Positions 55,572 through 63,888 of a stretch of DNA of 64,000 nucleotides are shown here, one piece after another. Origin of the DNA: Lewinellaceae bacterium. Its GTDB lineage: Bacteria; Bacteroidota; Bacteroidia; Chitinophagales; Saprospiraceae. Location: positions 3,410,001 through 3,474,000 of the forward strand of contig JACJYL010000001.1 of assembly GCA_020636105.1 (NCBI GenBank), in the 5' to 3' direction. The stretch's first letter is position 1, and every line of letters begins with the position of its first letter. A program made the position numbers and the translations under genes. The notes under the pieces were generated by a model. It worked only from the letters and a program-made list of their open reading frames with translations, had not been told where the DNA came from and did not search any database.

Positions 55572-57662
55572 TTATTTCACAACAATTTCATCCGCAAAAA
55601 TCCAGGCCTTGCCTCCGGCGCCGGGATGCCATTCCGGGCATTGTCCAATGTTTTCGGCAACGACCTTGACGAACCTGGCATCCTGGGCCTTGACTGACAC
55701 GCTGAATTCCTCTCTTTTATTCATCGCTGCCTTTTCCAGTTTCGGACTTTTTATTTCTTTAAGTTTGGTAAAATGCTTCCCGTCTGCAGAGGTATAAAAA
55801 GTAACCGTCTTGGGCAGAAAAATCCAGTCGCCGTTTTTTTGAAGGAACCCACAGGAAATTTCACTGACTCTTTTGGACATGCCCAAATCCACAACGGCCT
55901 CCATATTTACCCCTTCAAATCCCTGCCAGGCATCATAGGCACTGTACAGAAACCCTTTGTCGTTGGCGCGAATGCCATTGGTGAGCCCGTTGGGGCCTCC
56001 TCCGGAATATTTTTGGTTAAAGGGAAAGGTAAGTATAACCGGAGCGCCTTTGGCCAGGTGATCTATTTCGATATCGGGCTGTGGCAAAAACAGGTCGCCT
56101 TCGGTATCCTTGTATTGCTTTTGCAATTCGTCGAGTTTCATTTTCAATTCCTTAATCAGTCCCGCATAGGCTGCATCGTTATAGAGGTTGTTGATTTCAT
56201 GCGGATCCTTTTCCAGGTCATACAATTCCCATTCATCCACATCGTAATAAAAATGAATAAGTTTGTATCGGTTGGTCCGGATACCGTAATGTCTTTTCAC
56301 CGCATGGATAGCCGGGTATTCATAATACCTGTAATAAATGGCCTCCCGCCAGTCAGATGGAGTTTGGGATGCCAGCACTTTTCGCAAGGATTCGCCCTGC
56401 ATATCCCCGGGAATATCCACGCCGGCGTAATCGAGAAAGGTAGGTGCAAAATCGAGGTTCATCACCATATCCTTATCATTCACTGTGGGTTTTATTTCTT
56501 TGGGATATCTAACGATGAGCGGCATCCTTAAGGATTCTTCATACATAAATCGTTTATCAAACCAACCGTGTTCCCCCAGGTAAAACCCCTGGTCTGAAGT
56601 ATATACTATGATGGTGTTTTCTGAAAGCCCCTGGTCTTCAAGATAATCCATTAATCGCCCAATATTATCATCCAGGGAGGCAATACAAGCCAAATAATCC
56701 TGAAGGTAACGCTGGTATTTCCACCGGGCCATATCTTCTCCTTCGAGTTCCGCAGTGATGATCGCATCGTTTTTTTGCCGGTAAGCTTTATCCCAGGCGG
56801 CCTGTTGTTCACTGTTCATTCTGTTGTAAATCAATTGCCAGGCAAGACTATCGGCTTTCTGACTTCCTTCGGCTTTTGATTGGTAAGAAAGCTGAGGCAC
56901 TTTCAGATCATACCCCATCATGAAATTTGCGTCAATGCCCATTTCCTGCTCCCTGGCTGCGGCGCCCCGCGTTTCATAATCATCGAAAAAAGTTTCAGGC
57001 AATGGGAATTGCACATCGTCATATTTATTCAAATATTCAGGCGGCGGCATCCAGTTGCGGTGCGGTGCTTTGTGGTGCAACAACATGCAAAAAGGTTTCT
57101 TTTTGTCGCGACTCCCGAGCCATTCCACGGCAATATCCGTGGTAATATCCGTCACGTATCCTGTAATGCGTTTTCGGGTTCCGTTTTCAATAAAATCGGG
57201 ATTGTAATAATCGCCTTGTCCCGGCAAAATATTCCAGTAATCGAAACCCGTCGGATCGCTTTTTAAATGCCATTTGCCGATCATGGCGGTCTGGTAGCCT
57301 GCTTTTTGCAACAATTTAGGAAAAGTTTGCTGACTGCCGTCAAAAGCCACCTGGTTGTCGATGTGTCCATTGATGTGGCTGTACTTCCCCGTAAGCATCA
57401 CTGCCCGGCTCGGGCCACAGATGGCATTGGTGCAAAAGCTATTGTTAAAACGCATGCCTTCGGCGGCAAGCCGGTCTATGTTTGGCGTTTGATTGAGGGA
57501 GCCGTCGTAGCAGCTAATGGCCTTGTTGGCATGATCATCGGCCATGATGAAGATGATGTTGGGCCTTGATTCATTTTCGGTTTCATTTCGGCCCGAATCA
57601 TTGCAACCCAATGAACCAAAAATCAAAACGGACCAGACTATTGCAGTAAAATATTTTCCCAT
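55572..57662 (-). CDS. Exported formylglycine-dependent sulfatase 2
   Basis: A 696-residue S1-family sulfatase with lipoprotein signal (lipobox G-S-L-G-C, C20). The metal acids are D42/D43 (M-A-D-D-H) and the catalytic signature C-G-P-S-R is at 82-86. It has the longer form of the family, with a helix-rich insert (about 230-310) and, at about 430-530, the C-terminal subdomain with Y-G-I-R-T-N-R-Y-K-L-I and E-L-Y-D-L-E-K-D-P-H-E (DUF4976-like). The overall pattern resembles N-acetylglucosamine-6-sulfatase-like members, but substrate is uncertain. Residues about 570-696 form the same discoidin-like domain as in sulfatase 1 (G-F-E-G-V-N-M-E-A-V-V-D-L-G). The HlyIII gene ends 29 nt upstream. Confidence 0.92.
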   Translation of the reverse strand: MGKYFTAIVWSVLIFGSLGCNDSGRNETENESRPNIIFIMADDHANKAISCYDGSLNQTPNIDRLAAEGMRFNNSFCTNAICGPSRAVMLTGKYSHINGHIDNQVAFDGSQQTFPKLLQKAGYQTAMIGKWHLKSDPTGFDYWNILPGQGDYYNPDFIENGTRKRITGYVTDITTDIAVEWLGSRDKKKPFCMLLHHKAPHRNWMPPPEYLNKYDDVQFPLPETFFDDYETRGAAAREQEMGIDANFMMGYDLKVPQLSYQSKAEGSQKADSLAWQLIYNRMNSEQQAAWDKAYRQKNDAIITAELEGEDMARWKYQRYLQDYLACIASLDDNIGRLMDYLEDQGLSENTIIVYTSDQGFYLGEHGWFDKRFMYEESLRMPLIVRYPKEIKPTVNDKDMVMNLDFAPTFLDYAGVDIPGDMQGESLRKVLASQTPSDWREAIYYRYYEYPAIHAVKRHYGIRTNRYKLIHFYYDVDEWELYDLEKDPHEINNLYNDAAYAGLIKELKMKLDELQKQYKDTEGDLFLPQPDIEIDHLAKGAPVILTFPFNQKYSGGGPNGLTNGIRANDKGFLYSAYDAWQGFEGVNMEAVVDLGMSKRVSEISCGFLQKNGDWIFLPKTVTFYTSADGKHFTKLKEIKSPKLEKAAMNKREEFSVSVKAQDARFVKVVAENIGQCPEWHPGAGGKAWIFADEIVVK

Positions 57663-57691
57663 TTTTTGATGACTTTCTTTAGTTTTTCATT

Positions 57692-58345
57692 TCAAACCGG
57701 CACCACATAAAAATACACCGCCATAAAATGGCAAAAACTTCCGATCAGCACGAATATATGAAAAATGGCGTGATTGAATGGTATCTTTTTGATACTGTAG
57801 AGAATAGCCCCTAATGTATAAGCCGCGCCTCCTTCCATGAGCCAAGTCAGCCCTTCTGAAGGCAAATTATTGATCAAGGGTTTTATGGCAAATACGATGA
57901 TCCAGCCCATAAATACGTACATGATCGTCGAAAGTACACTGAATCGGCCGGTAAAGAATAGTTTTAGAATGATGCCAGCCAGGGCAATTCCCCAGGCGGT
58001 ATAAAAAATGGCCCACCCTGTGGGCCCTTCTAGGGTAACCAATGTAAAAGGAGTATAAGTTCCGGCAATGAGTACATAAATGGCCGCGTGGTCAAACACC
58101 CTCAGGCGGCTTCTCAAAATCGGAGCTTGGGCGCTATGATAAATGGTGGAGGCGGCATACAAAATGACCAGGCTGAGGCCAAAAATACAAAAACTGAACA
58201 TCGGCCAAAACCCTCCCAATTCGTTGGCGCGCATGACTAATAAGATCAGGGCTACCACGCCCAATATGCCGCCTAACCCATGTGAAAGGATGTTTATTTT
58301 TTCCTCTAATGGTGAATAGTATTTTACTGCTTCAGTTTTGTTCAT
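57692..58345 (-). CDS. Hemolysin III/PAQR-family seven-helix membrane protein
   Basis: A 217-residue inner-membrane protein with seven predicted helices and the family landmarks: an N-terminal E-K-I-N-I-L-S-H-G-L-G-G, Y-H-S-A and the paired C-terminal N-H-A-I-F-H-I-F-V-L-I-G-S-F-C-H motif, whose histidines bind zinc in the PAQR superfamily. Length matches YqfA/TrhA-type bacterial members. Such proteins have been linked to membrane fluidity and lipid metabolism; the hemolysin name is historical. It ends 29 nt before sulfatase 2 on the same strand, so it may be transcribed with the sulfatases, without an obvious functional link. Confidence 0.9.
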   Translation of the reverse strand: MNKTEAVKYYSPLEEKINILSHGLGGILGVVALILLVMRANELGGFWPMFSFCIFGLSLVILYAASTIYHSAQAPILRSRLRVFDHAAIYVLIAGTYTPFTLVTLEGPTGWAIFYTAWGIALAGIILKLFFTGRFSVLSTIMYVFMGWIIVFAIKPLINNLPSEGLTWLMEGGAAYTLGAILYSIKKIPFNHAIFHIFVLIGSFCHFMAVYFYVVPV

Positions 58346-58437
58346 CAGTCCTTTTGATTATCCCTTAATTTTAGGTTACTAAAAATATCTAAAGGGAAAT
58401 TTATTCATTTTTTTCAAGCAATTTACTTAGTAACCAA

Positions 58438-59586
58438 TCAACCGTATAAATACCACATATATCCACTGATGCCCAGAAAGAACATATTCGAGATGGCAAC
58501 TTTCATGAGGAATTCAGCTTTTGGCCTGGGGGTGAAATCCAGGAGTACCCGACTGCCGAGGATGACAAAAAAGGTGATAAAATGAAAAAAGCCCGACAGT
58601 CCGTTGAGATCAGACAACAATCTGTCCTTATAACTTTTCCCTTCGGCCGACACATCCTTTACAGACCGGAAAATCAGGCTGTAAGTCAATTTTATATCGA
58701 CATTTTGTTTTCGGTGAAAAGCAAAATCGGAGGTGCCAAAACGGAATCCCTTTTTGGTCAGGTAACCGGCCCCATCCTCACTTACCCGGGATTTATACCA
58801 ATGCCCGTGGGTACTCCAGTCCACCACCTGGTCAACAGTCGACCGTTCGGGTAAAAAATAAAAATCCAGTATGTACAGAGAAAAAATTATGGCCACCAGG
58901 GTTTGCATGTAAATTAATACCTGCCTGCCGGAAAAGGAAAATTGCCTTTCGTTCTGCTCAATTGGAGAGATACTATTGTTACTATTCTCCGGGGCTTTAT
59001 AACTGGCTTTGGCCTTGTTGGCCAAATGGTACACCGAGATAACATCGGCAATAGATTCAAAGGTAGGGTGATAGCGTGATCTGCCTGAAACAAATTCTTC
59101 GGTTTTGAAATTCACTTTTTCTTTTACAAAAAAATGAAGGACACCGCTTTCATCATCGTATTGCTCGTAGGAAATTTTTGCAATATTATCAAAAGGTATG
59201 CGGTACACACGGGCTTTGCTCCAACGGTTTTTTACCAGTCGGAACAAAATGCTATCCCTGGTAATCATATATTTTGTCTGCTGGCGCGAAAGATCGTTGA
59301 GGTAATTTGGAATGAACATCAAAGCGACCCCTAAAATTAATACGCCCGATTTTATACCCCAATATTCATTCAACGGGTATAAATACAGCAAAAAAGCCAG
59401 GATCCCCAATACGAGTAAATAGGAGAAAACCTCGAGAGGAAAATGCACAAAATAATGCAGGAACCCTCTGTCCAGAGCCGACTTGTCTGTTCGTTTCTGT
59501 GGGCCGCCCACCCAAATAATTTTATCCGGCTCATTGATGTAGTGCTGCCAGAGGTGGGAAAAATTGTCTTTACCGAGGTTTTTCAT
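58438..59586 (-). CDS. Membrane protein with PH-like domain, unknown function
   Basis: A 382-residue protein without a signal peptide. Two membrane helices lie near residues 50-90, then a cytosolic domain (about 100-190) starting with Q-T-K-Y-M-I-T-R-D-S-I-L-F-R and continuing with R-I-P-F-D-N-I-A-K-I, the pattern of bacterial PH-like domains. A linker leads to another helix (about 225-245), an extracytosolic stretch (about 250-315) and two C-terminal helices (about 325-380). I recognise no named family for the whole. It lies 92 nt upstream of the HlyIII gene, same strand. Confidence 0.7.
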   Translation of the reverse strand: MKNLGKDNFSHLWQHYINEPDKIIWVGGPQKRTDKSALDRGFLHYFVHFPLEVFSYLLVLGILAFLLYLYPLNEYWGIKSGVLILGVALMFIPNYLNDLSRQQTKYMITRDSILFRLVKNRWSKARVYRIPFDNIAKISYEQYDDESGVLHFFVKEKVNFKTEEFVSGRSRYHPTFESIADVISVYHLANKAKASYKAPENSNNSISPIEQNERQFSFSGRQVLIYMQTLVAIIFSLYILDFYFLPERSTVDQVVDWSTHGHWYKSRVSEDGAGYLTKKGFRFGTSDFAFHRKQNVDIKLTYSLIFRSVKDVSAEGKSYKDRLLSDLNGLSGFFHFITFFVILGSRVLLDFTPRPKAEFLMKVAISNMFFLGISGYMWYLYG

Positions 59587-59992
59587 TTTAGCAATTATTC
59601 AAAAAGGCATTTGCCAGATTCAGCCATCAGGATGATTTTCTTCCCTGCAGGCCCCTCATTTCGATCCCTGAATATTCAAGGTAGTCCATTTTTTGAATAA
59701 AGACAAGCTTGTTTGCCAATGGAATGGATTCCATCTTACATTATCAGGATCAGGATGCTCAGGATTTGAAGATTTTCAGGATTGGGGTGTTTGCTCCCAT
59801 TTGTTAAATGAATCTCAGCATCGTAGGATCTTAGTATCGTACCATCAAAACATCGTAGTATCAAGCCCTGCCAAATTTTTTTCTGTTTTACCTTCAAAAT
59901 CCTTCACAGAATTAAAAAAACATGTATATTTGCGTTCGCTTTTGGATTCCGGGTCGATTTTTTATTGAAAATAAACCTTGAATTCAACTCAG
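59587..59992. other. Intergenic region, 406 nt, with simple short repeats
   Basis: No gene. It contains CAGGAT strings (about 59740-59790) and a cluster of ATCGTA/GTATC repeats (59819-59862), common in intergenic DNA of this phylum, then the presumed tRNA promoter. Frames of 85 and 91 codons across it carry no protein-like features. Confidence 0.5.
59925..59932 (+). promoter_or_regulatory. Bacteroidota -7 box upstream of tRNA-Cys
   Basis: TATATTTG followed by CG matches TAnnTTTG exactly, 60 nt before the mature tRNA. The TTC 19 nt upstream is a weak -33 candidate. Confidence 0.5.
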
Positions 59993-60063
59993 GGTCGGGT
60001 GGCCGAGTGGCTAGGCAGAGCTCTGCAAAAGCTCGTACGGCGGTTCGAATCCGTTCCCGACCT
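59993..60063 (+). tRNA. tRNA-Cys (anticodon GCA)
   Basis: A complete cloverleaf: 7-bp acceptor stem GGTCGGG/CCCGACC, D arm GCCGAGTGGCTAGGC, anticodon stem GAGCT/AGCTC around the loop CTGCAAA (anticodon GCA), short variable region, and T arm GGCGG-TTCGAAT-CCGTT with G-U pairs. The discriminator base is T and CCA is not encoded. 71 nt. Confidence 0.96.
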
Positions 60064-60072
60064 CAAGACAAT

Positions 60073-60106
60073 AAAAAGCCTTCTCACTTCAGTGAGGGGG
60101 CTTTTT
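60073..60106 (+). terminator. Intrinsic terminator of tRNA-Cys
   Basis: AAAAAGCC-TT-CTCAC pairs with GTGAG-GG-GGCTTTTT around a TTCA loop, 10 nt after the tRNA, and ends in a T run. Confidence 0.9.
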
Positions 60107-60194
60107 GCGTTAAAGTAGTGTCAGCAATTTACACTTAAAAAAATGGGCCACCCCGAATGACCAGGGCAGCCCAAACGATTACTTTTCGAACACT

Positions 60195-60992
60195 TTATTT
60201 TTTAATTAACCAGGGGAATTGGGTATTAGCCCGACGTTCGGTTAATGTTTCCATGTTTTGTGCTGTGTTACTTGCGTCACTCCTGAAATCAAATCCCGGA
60301 CAAACCACATCATTGTCTGTTCCGAAGTCCCAGACATCAGATTCATAACGGCCACAGACGACCTTATTGTTCATTGTGGAACCTGTCAAAATGATATCTG
60401 CATAAGCGGGAACGAACCCTTCATAATTGTTATTGACTATATTACATCCGGCAGCGTTTTCCAGGGAGGTTCCAAACAAGGCGGAACCGTATACTTTATT
60501 TGAGTTGAAAAAAGCATCTTTTATTCCAAGGCAGTAAATCCCCTCAGCGTCTCCACTAACTTGAATTTCATTCAACATAAAATTGAGATTCATCAATTTA
60601 GCCCCACCATCATTAGAGCTATAATCGATTAGGTCTACCCCATGTGCATGCTCCCGGCTTTGAATGATGTTGTGTCGGATCATTAATTGTGAAACCTCTG
60701 AAGGATATTCATTAATGAAGCCATAAAGATACCCTTGTGTAACTGCCATGCCTGAAACTCTTACATCGGAAATCTGGTTGTGAGAAATTTCAAGTGTGCA
60801 ATTCGAAAGGTCATCAATCTCGCAGCCATAGTATACATTTTCAAAAACATTTCCCTTGGAAGCAGCTCCCCCAATGGTAACATGAGCCCCATCTAAAGGT
60901 CCAAAGACCGTCGCTGCGCCTAAATTTTTGAAAGAACAAGATTGAACTTTATGTGTCCCCCCCGACCTCATAAGCGAGGTGCTCAACAGCAT
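60195..60992 (-). CDS. Beta-helix protein fragment, probably 5'-truncated
   Basis: A 265-residue frame with right-handed parallel beta-helix character: short repeated strands with Asn ladders (for example I-S-H-N-Q-I-S, I-R-H-N-I-I, F-N-S-N-K-V-Y, I-V-N-N-N-Y). Such folds occur in polysaccharide lyases and surface proteins. There is no signal peptide and the frame starts mid-domain. Seven C residues (60957-60963) lie near its start; in another frame the upstream codons read A-L-N-S-N-A-V-E-H-L-A-Y-E-V-G-G, which joins naturally to the frame after the homopolymer. That upstream frame itself starts after a stop codon. A frameshifted or decayed remnant is therefore likely, though a sequencing error in the homopolymer is possible. 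Confidence 0.55.
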   Translation of the reverse strand: MLLSTSLMRSGGTHKVQSCSFKNLGAATVFGPLDGAHVTIGGAASKGNVFENVYYGCEIDDLSNCTLEISHNQISDVRVSGMAVTQGYLYGFINEYPSEVSQLMIRHNIIQSREHAHGVDLIDYSSNDGGAKLMNLNFMLNEIQVSGDAEGIYCLGIKDAFFNSNKVYGSALFGTSLENAAGCNIVNNNYEGFVPAYADIILTGSTMNNKVVCGRYESDVWDFGTDNDVVCPGFDFRSDASNTAQNMETLTERRANTQFPWLIKK

Positions 60993-61082
60993 TGCTGTTC
61001 AAGGCATGAAAGTGACCAGCAGAAAAGGATTGAATTCAACAAAACCGATACTTAGACTCGTCAATAAAGGATTTCCATGATA

Positions 61083-62234
61083 TCAAGGCCGAATCAAATG
61101 GGCCGGAAAATCCTGCACTTTATGGCAGCAGATCTGTTCCATCACCTGTTGCAGCTGGATTTTCAGGATGGAAATGGTATGGTCGCCGCCCTCATTCCCC
61201 AGAGCACAAACGCCGTACATGGGCGTCCTGCCCATAAAGGTAAAAGCCGCGCCGCTGGCCATGGCCCTGGCGATATCCGGACCGGAACGCAGGCCGCTGT
61301 CCATCATCACCTTGATTTTATCCCCGTATTTTGAGGCCAGGTGGGCCAGAGGTTTGATGGTGGATTCTCCCGCATCGAGCTGACGCCCTCCGTGGTTGGA
61401 AACAATGATGCCGTCAAGGCCCAGCCGGATGCATTTTTCGGTATCTTCTTCGCTCACCACTCCTTTGAGCACCAGTTTGCCTTTCCACCTATCGCGAATG
61501 GCGCCGAGTTTGTCTTCATCCATCCTGCCTGAAAAAGTTTGGTCCATGTATTTGCCCAGTTGTTTGAGGTCCAGTCCCTTGGGCATGTATTTTTTCATGG
61601 TCTGAAAACCGGGCTGCCCGTGGATCAGGGTCTGAATTGCCCATTGGGGGTGCCCCATGATTTGCATGATGTTTCGCAAAGTCATTTTAGGAGGCATAGC
61701 CAGCCCATTGCGGATATCTTTGGGCCGATACCCAAAGGTGGGTACATCCGACAAGGCCACCAATACCGGACAACCGGCAGCTTCGGCCCGATTAATGATA
61801 TCATCGCGCAATTCATTTTTTGCCGGGTGATACAACTGAAACCAGGCCCTGCCTTCGGTTATTTCAGCAATTTCTTCAATGCTGGAAGTGGATACCGTAC
61901 TCAAAATAAAGGGAATATTGTGGTCAAAGGCGGCTTTCGCCAAAATGGCCGCGGCATTGGGCCACATCAACCCCTGAAGCCCTACCGGTGCGATGCCGAA
62001 CGGAGCGCTGTAGGTATGTCCAAACAGCTCGGTCTGCATATCAGAACCATGATGTTTGGTAAGGTATTGCGGCTTCAGCTGGACTTCCTGGACCTCGGAG
62101 CGATTGCGGCGCAGGTTTACCTCTTCGTTACAACCGCCAATAAGGTATTCAAAGGCAAAGCCGGGAATCCTTTTTTGGGCCTTCTTTTTTAGATCTTCTA
62201 TTGCCGGGTATTGAGGGTTGTATTGTAAATTCAT
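61083..62234 (-). CDS. lldD: FMN-dependent alpha-hydroxyacid dehydrogenase (L-lactate dehydrogenase-like)
   Basis: A 383-residue TIM-barrel flavoenzyme of the lactate dehydrogenase/glycolate oxidase family that oxidises L-2-hydroxyacids to 2-oxoacids. Key sites are present: Q-L-Y-H (Tyr135), the catalytic base His281 in S-N-H-G-G-R-Q-L-D, Arg284 of the same motif, K257 in L-V-L-K-G-V, and the FMN phosphate segment D-S-G-L-R-S-G-P-D-I and F-M-G-R. No membrane segment or signal. It is the last gene of a three-gene operon behind rhaM (13 nt gap) and fucP. In that context it probably oxidises L-lactate formed during fucose breakdown by the non-phosphorylative route; that link is inference, and the pathway dehydratase and aldolase genes are not in the window. 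Confidence 0.9.
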   Translation of the reverse strand: MNLQYNPQYPAIEDLKKKAQKRIPGFAFEYLIGGCNEEVNLRRNRSEVQEVQLKPQYLTKHHGSDMQTELFGHTYSAPFGIAPVGLQGLMWPNAAAILAKAAFDHNIPFILSTVSTSSIEEIAEITEGRAWFQLYHPAKNELRDDIINRAEAAGCPVLVALSDVPTFGYRPKDIRNGLAMPPKMTLRNIMQIMGHPQWAIQTLIHGQPGFQTMKKYMPKGLDLKQLGKYMDQTFSGRMDEDKLGAIRDRWKGKLVLKGVVSEEDTEKCIRLGLDGIIVSNHGGRQLDAGESTIKPLAHLASKYGDKIKVMMDSGLRSGPDIARAMASGAAFTFMGRTPMYGVCALGNEGGDHTISILKIQLQQVMEQICCHKVQDFPAHLIRP

Positions 62235-62247
62235 TGTCCTGTTTATT

Positions 62248-62577
62248 TTATAGTTCGAAAATTTTTTCCATCAACCGCCATTTTTCACCGGGTTGACTTC
62301 CCGGAATGGCCTGCTGGTATTGCCACATCAGTGATTCCCATTCCTGAACCTTTGGATTTTCCTGATCGGACCGGGCCTTTTTTTCAAAAGAGAACCGATC
62401 GTTCACTTCCATGACCATAAACAGGCGGTTGGCCACCCTGTAAATGTTAAGTGTTTCGATCCCCGCTGAGCGTATGCTGTCGATTATTTCCGGCCATACG
62501 TTTTGGTGATGCTTTTCGTAAGCCCGAATCAGGGTTTCATCGTCAATGAGGTCAAGGGCTAAACAATATCTGTTCAT
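62248..62577 (-). CDS. rhaM: L-rhamnose mutarotase family protein, probably a fucose mutarotase
   Basis: A 109-residue cytoplasmic protein of the RhaM (DUF718) family, which interconverts alpha and beta anomers of 6-deoxysugars. It has the family N-terminal pattern A-Y-E-K-H-H-Q-N-V-W-P-E, in which Y20 and H24 align with the E. coli RhaM catalytic Tyr18 and His22, and the W-x-x-L-M-W-x-Y segment at about 80-86. Its place 12 nt downstream of fucP and 13 nt upstream of an L-lactate dehydrogenase suggests L-fucose as substrate; DUF718 members do occur in fucose clusters. Substrate specificity cannot be proven from sequence. Confidence 0.88.
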   Translation of the reverse strand: MNRYCLALDLIDDETLIRAYEKHHQNVWPEIIDSIRSAGIETLNIYRVANRLFMVMEVNDRFSFEKKARSDQENPKVQEWESLMWQYQQAIPGSQPGEKWRLMEKIFEL

Positions 62578-62589
62578 AATTGATTCATT

Positions 62590-63888
62590 TTAATCGTGAT
62601 GGTAATTCCTCGACCGATAACCGAAAATGGCTACGACCAAAAAACAAATCGCCGGTAAAATGAAGGAAAAATTCACTTCGGGAACGCCGAGGATGCTGAT
62701 ATCTGCATATCCCGTTCCGCCAAGATCCAGGATCATTCCCTGTAAAATAGGCATGAAGGCTCCGCCCACAATGGCCATGACCAAAAACGCGGAGGCGAAT
62801 TTAGCATCTTCACCCAACCCTTTGAGCGTAATCCCGTAAATGGTGGGGAACATCAAAGACATAAAAAAAGAGATGCCAACCAGGCTATACAGACCGCCCA
62901 TTCCCCGGATAAAAATGGCGCCCAGGGTGAAAACAATGGCCAGGATGGCAAAGAGGGTCAATAACTTACCCGGCGACACGTATTTCAACAGGAAGGTGCA
63001 TAACCATCGGCCCACTAAAAAAACACCCAGGGCTGTCATCGCATATTTCACCGCCGACTGGTTATCGATGCCCAGCGTTTCGGCGTATTGGTAAATGTAA
63101 GTCCAACACATGATCTGGGCCCCAACATAAAACATCTGTGCCACAATACCTTCCACCACTGTGGAATTGCTGAACAAGCGTTTCAGGGAGGCTCCAAGCT
63201 TTACATTATGAGCAGCAGGATCTTTGTTTTCCGGCATTTTAGACAACATTATGAGCACCAGCATCAGGATGACTACTCCTCCCAAAGCAACATAAGGATT
63301 TCTAATAACCATCAGGTCAGCAGTTTTTACACTGGCTTTGGCCGCAGTCGAAAGCGTCTCATAAACGGAGAGACCATTAACATCCAGATCATCTGACTGG
63401 AGGGCTCCCAGGATAAATGTCTGAGCAACAAACAACCCCGACAGTGCCCCGATGGGATTAAACGCCTGCGCCAGGTTCAGTCGTTGGGTGGCCGTTTTTT
63501 CTTCTCCCATCGCCAGAATATAAGGATTTGCAGTCGTTTCGAGGAAAGCGAGCCCAAAAGTCAGGATATAAAGTGCAGCCAGAAAAAAGCCGAATTGTTC
63601 ATAGGCTGCCGCCGGCCAAAAAAGCAATGCTCCCGTAGCATAAAGCGCGAGACCTAACAGAATGCCCTTTTTATAGGAAAATCTTTTGATGAAAATCGCG
63701 GCAGGAAGGGCCATGGTAAAATAGCCCCCGTAAAAGGCTGCCTGCACCCAGGAAGCCTGCGTATTGTTCAACTCCAGGATCTTCTTAAAAGCCGAAACCA
63801 TGGGGTTGGTAATATCGTTGGCAAAGCCCCATAAAAAGAATAGGGAGGTCACCAGGATAAAAGGGACAAGGTATCTTCTTTCCACCAT
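62590..63888 (-). CDS. fucP: L-fucose:H+ symporter-like MFS permease
   Basis: A 432-residue MFS transporter with twelve predicted helices. The FucP/FHS-family pattern is clear: W-G-F-A-N-D-I-T-N-P-M (20-30), F-Y-G-G-Y-F-T-M-A-L-P-A (51-62), L-E-T-T-A-N-P-Y (115-122; E116 aligns with the E. coli proton-coupling Glu135) and R-L-N-L-A-Q-A-F-N-P-I-G. The residue aligning with E. coli Asp46 appears to be Asn28, while D25 is nearby; this is a typical Bacteroidota variant but could affect coupling or specificity. Sequence is full length. It starts the fucP-rhaM-lldD operon; no -7 box was seen in the 112 nt up to the window end. Confidence 0.9.
   Translation of the reverse strand: MVERRYLVPFILVTSLFFLWGFANDITNPMVSAFKKILELNNTQASWVQAAFYGGYFTMALPAAIFIKRFSYKKGILLGLALYATGALLFWPAAAYEQFGFFLAALYILTFGLAFLETTANPYILAMGEEKTATQRLNLAQAFNPIGALSGLFVAQTFILGALQSDDLDVNGLSVYETLSTAAKASVKTADLMVIRNPYVALGGVVILMLVLIMLSKMPENKDPAAHNVKLGASLKRLFSNSTVVEGIVAQMFYVGAQIMCWTYIYQYAETLGIDNQSAVKYAMTALGVFLVGRWLCTFLLKYVSPGKLLTLFAILAIVFTLGAIFIRGMGGLYSLVGISFFMSLMFPTIYGITLKGLGEDAKFASAFLVMAIVGGAFMPILQGMILDLGGTGYADISILGVPEVNFSFILPAICFLVVAIFGYRSRNYHHD

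Noticed and set aside
59693..59968. 91-codon frame upstream of tRNA-Cys
   Set aside because: It lies in simple-repeat intergenic DNA and overlaps the tRNA promoter region.
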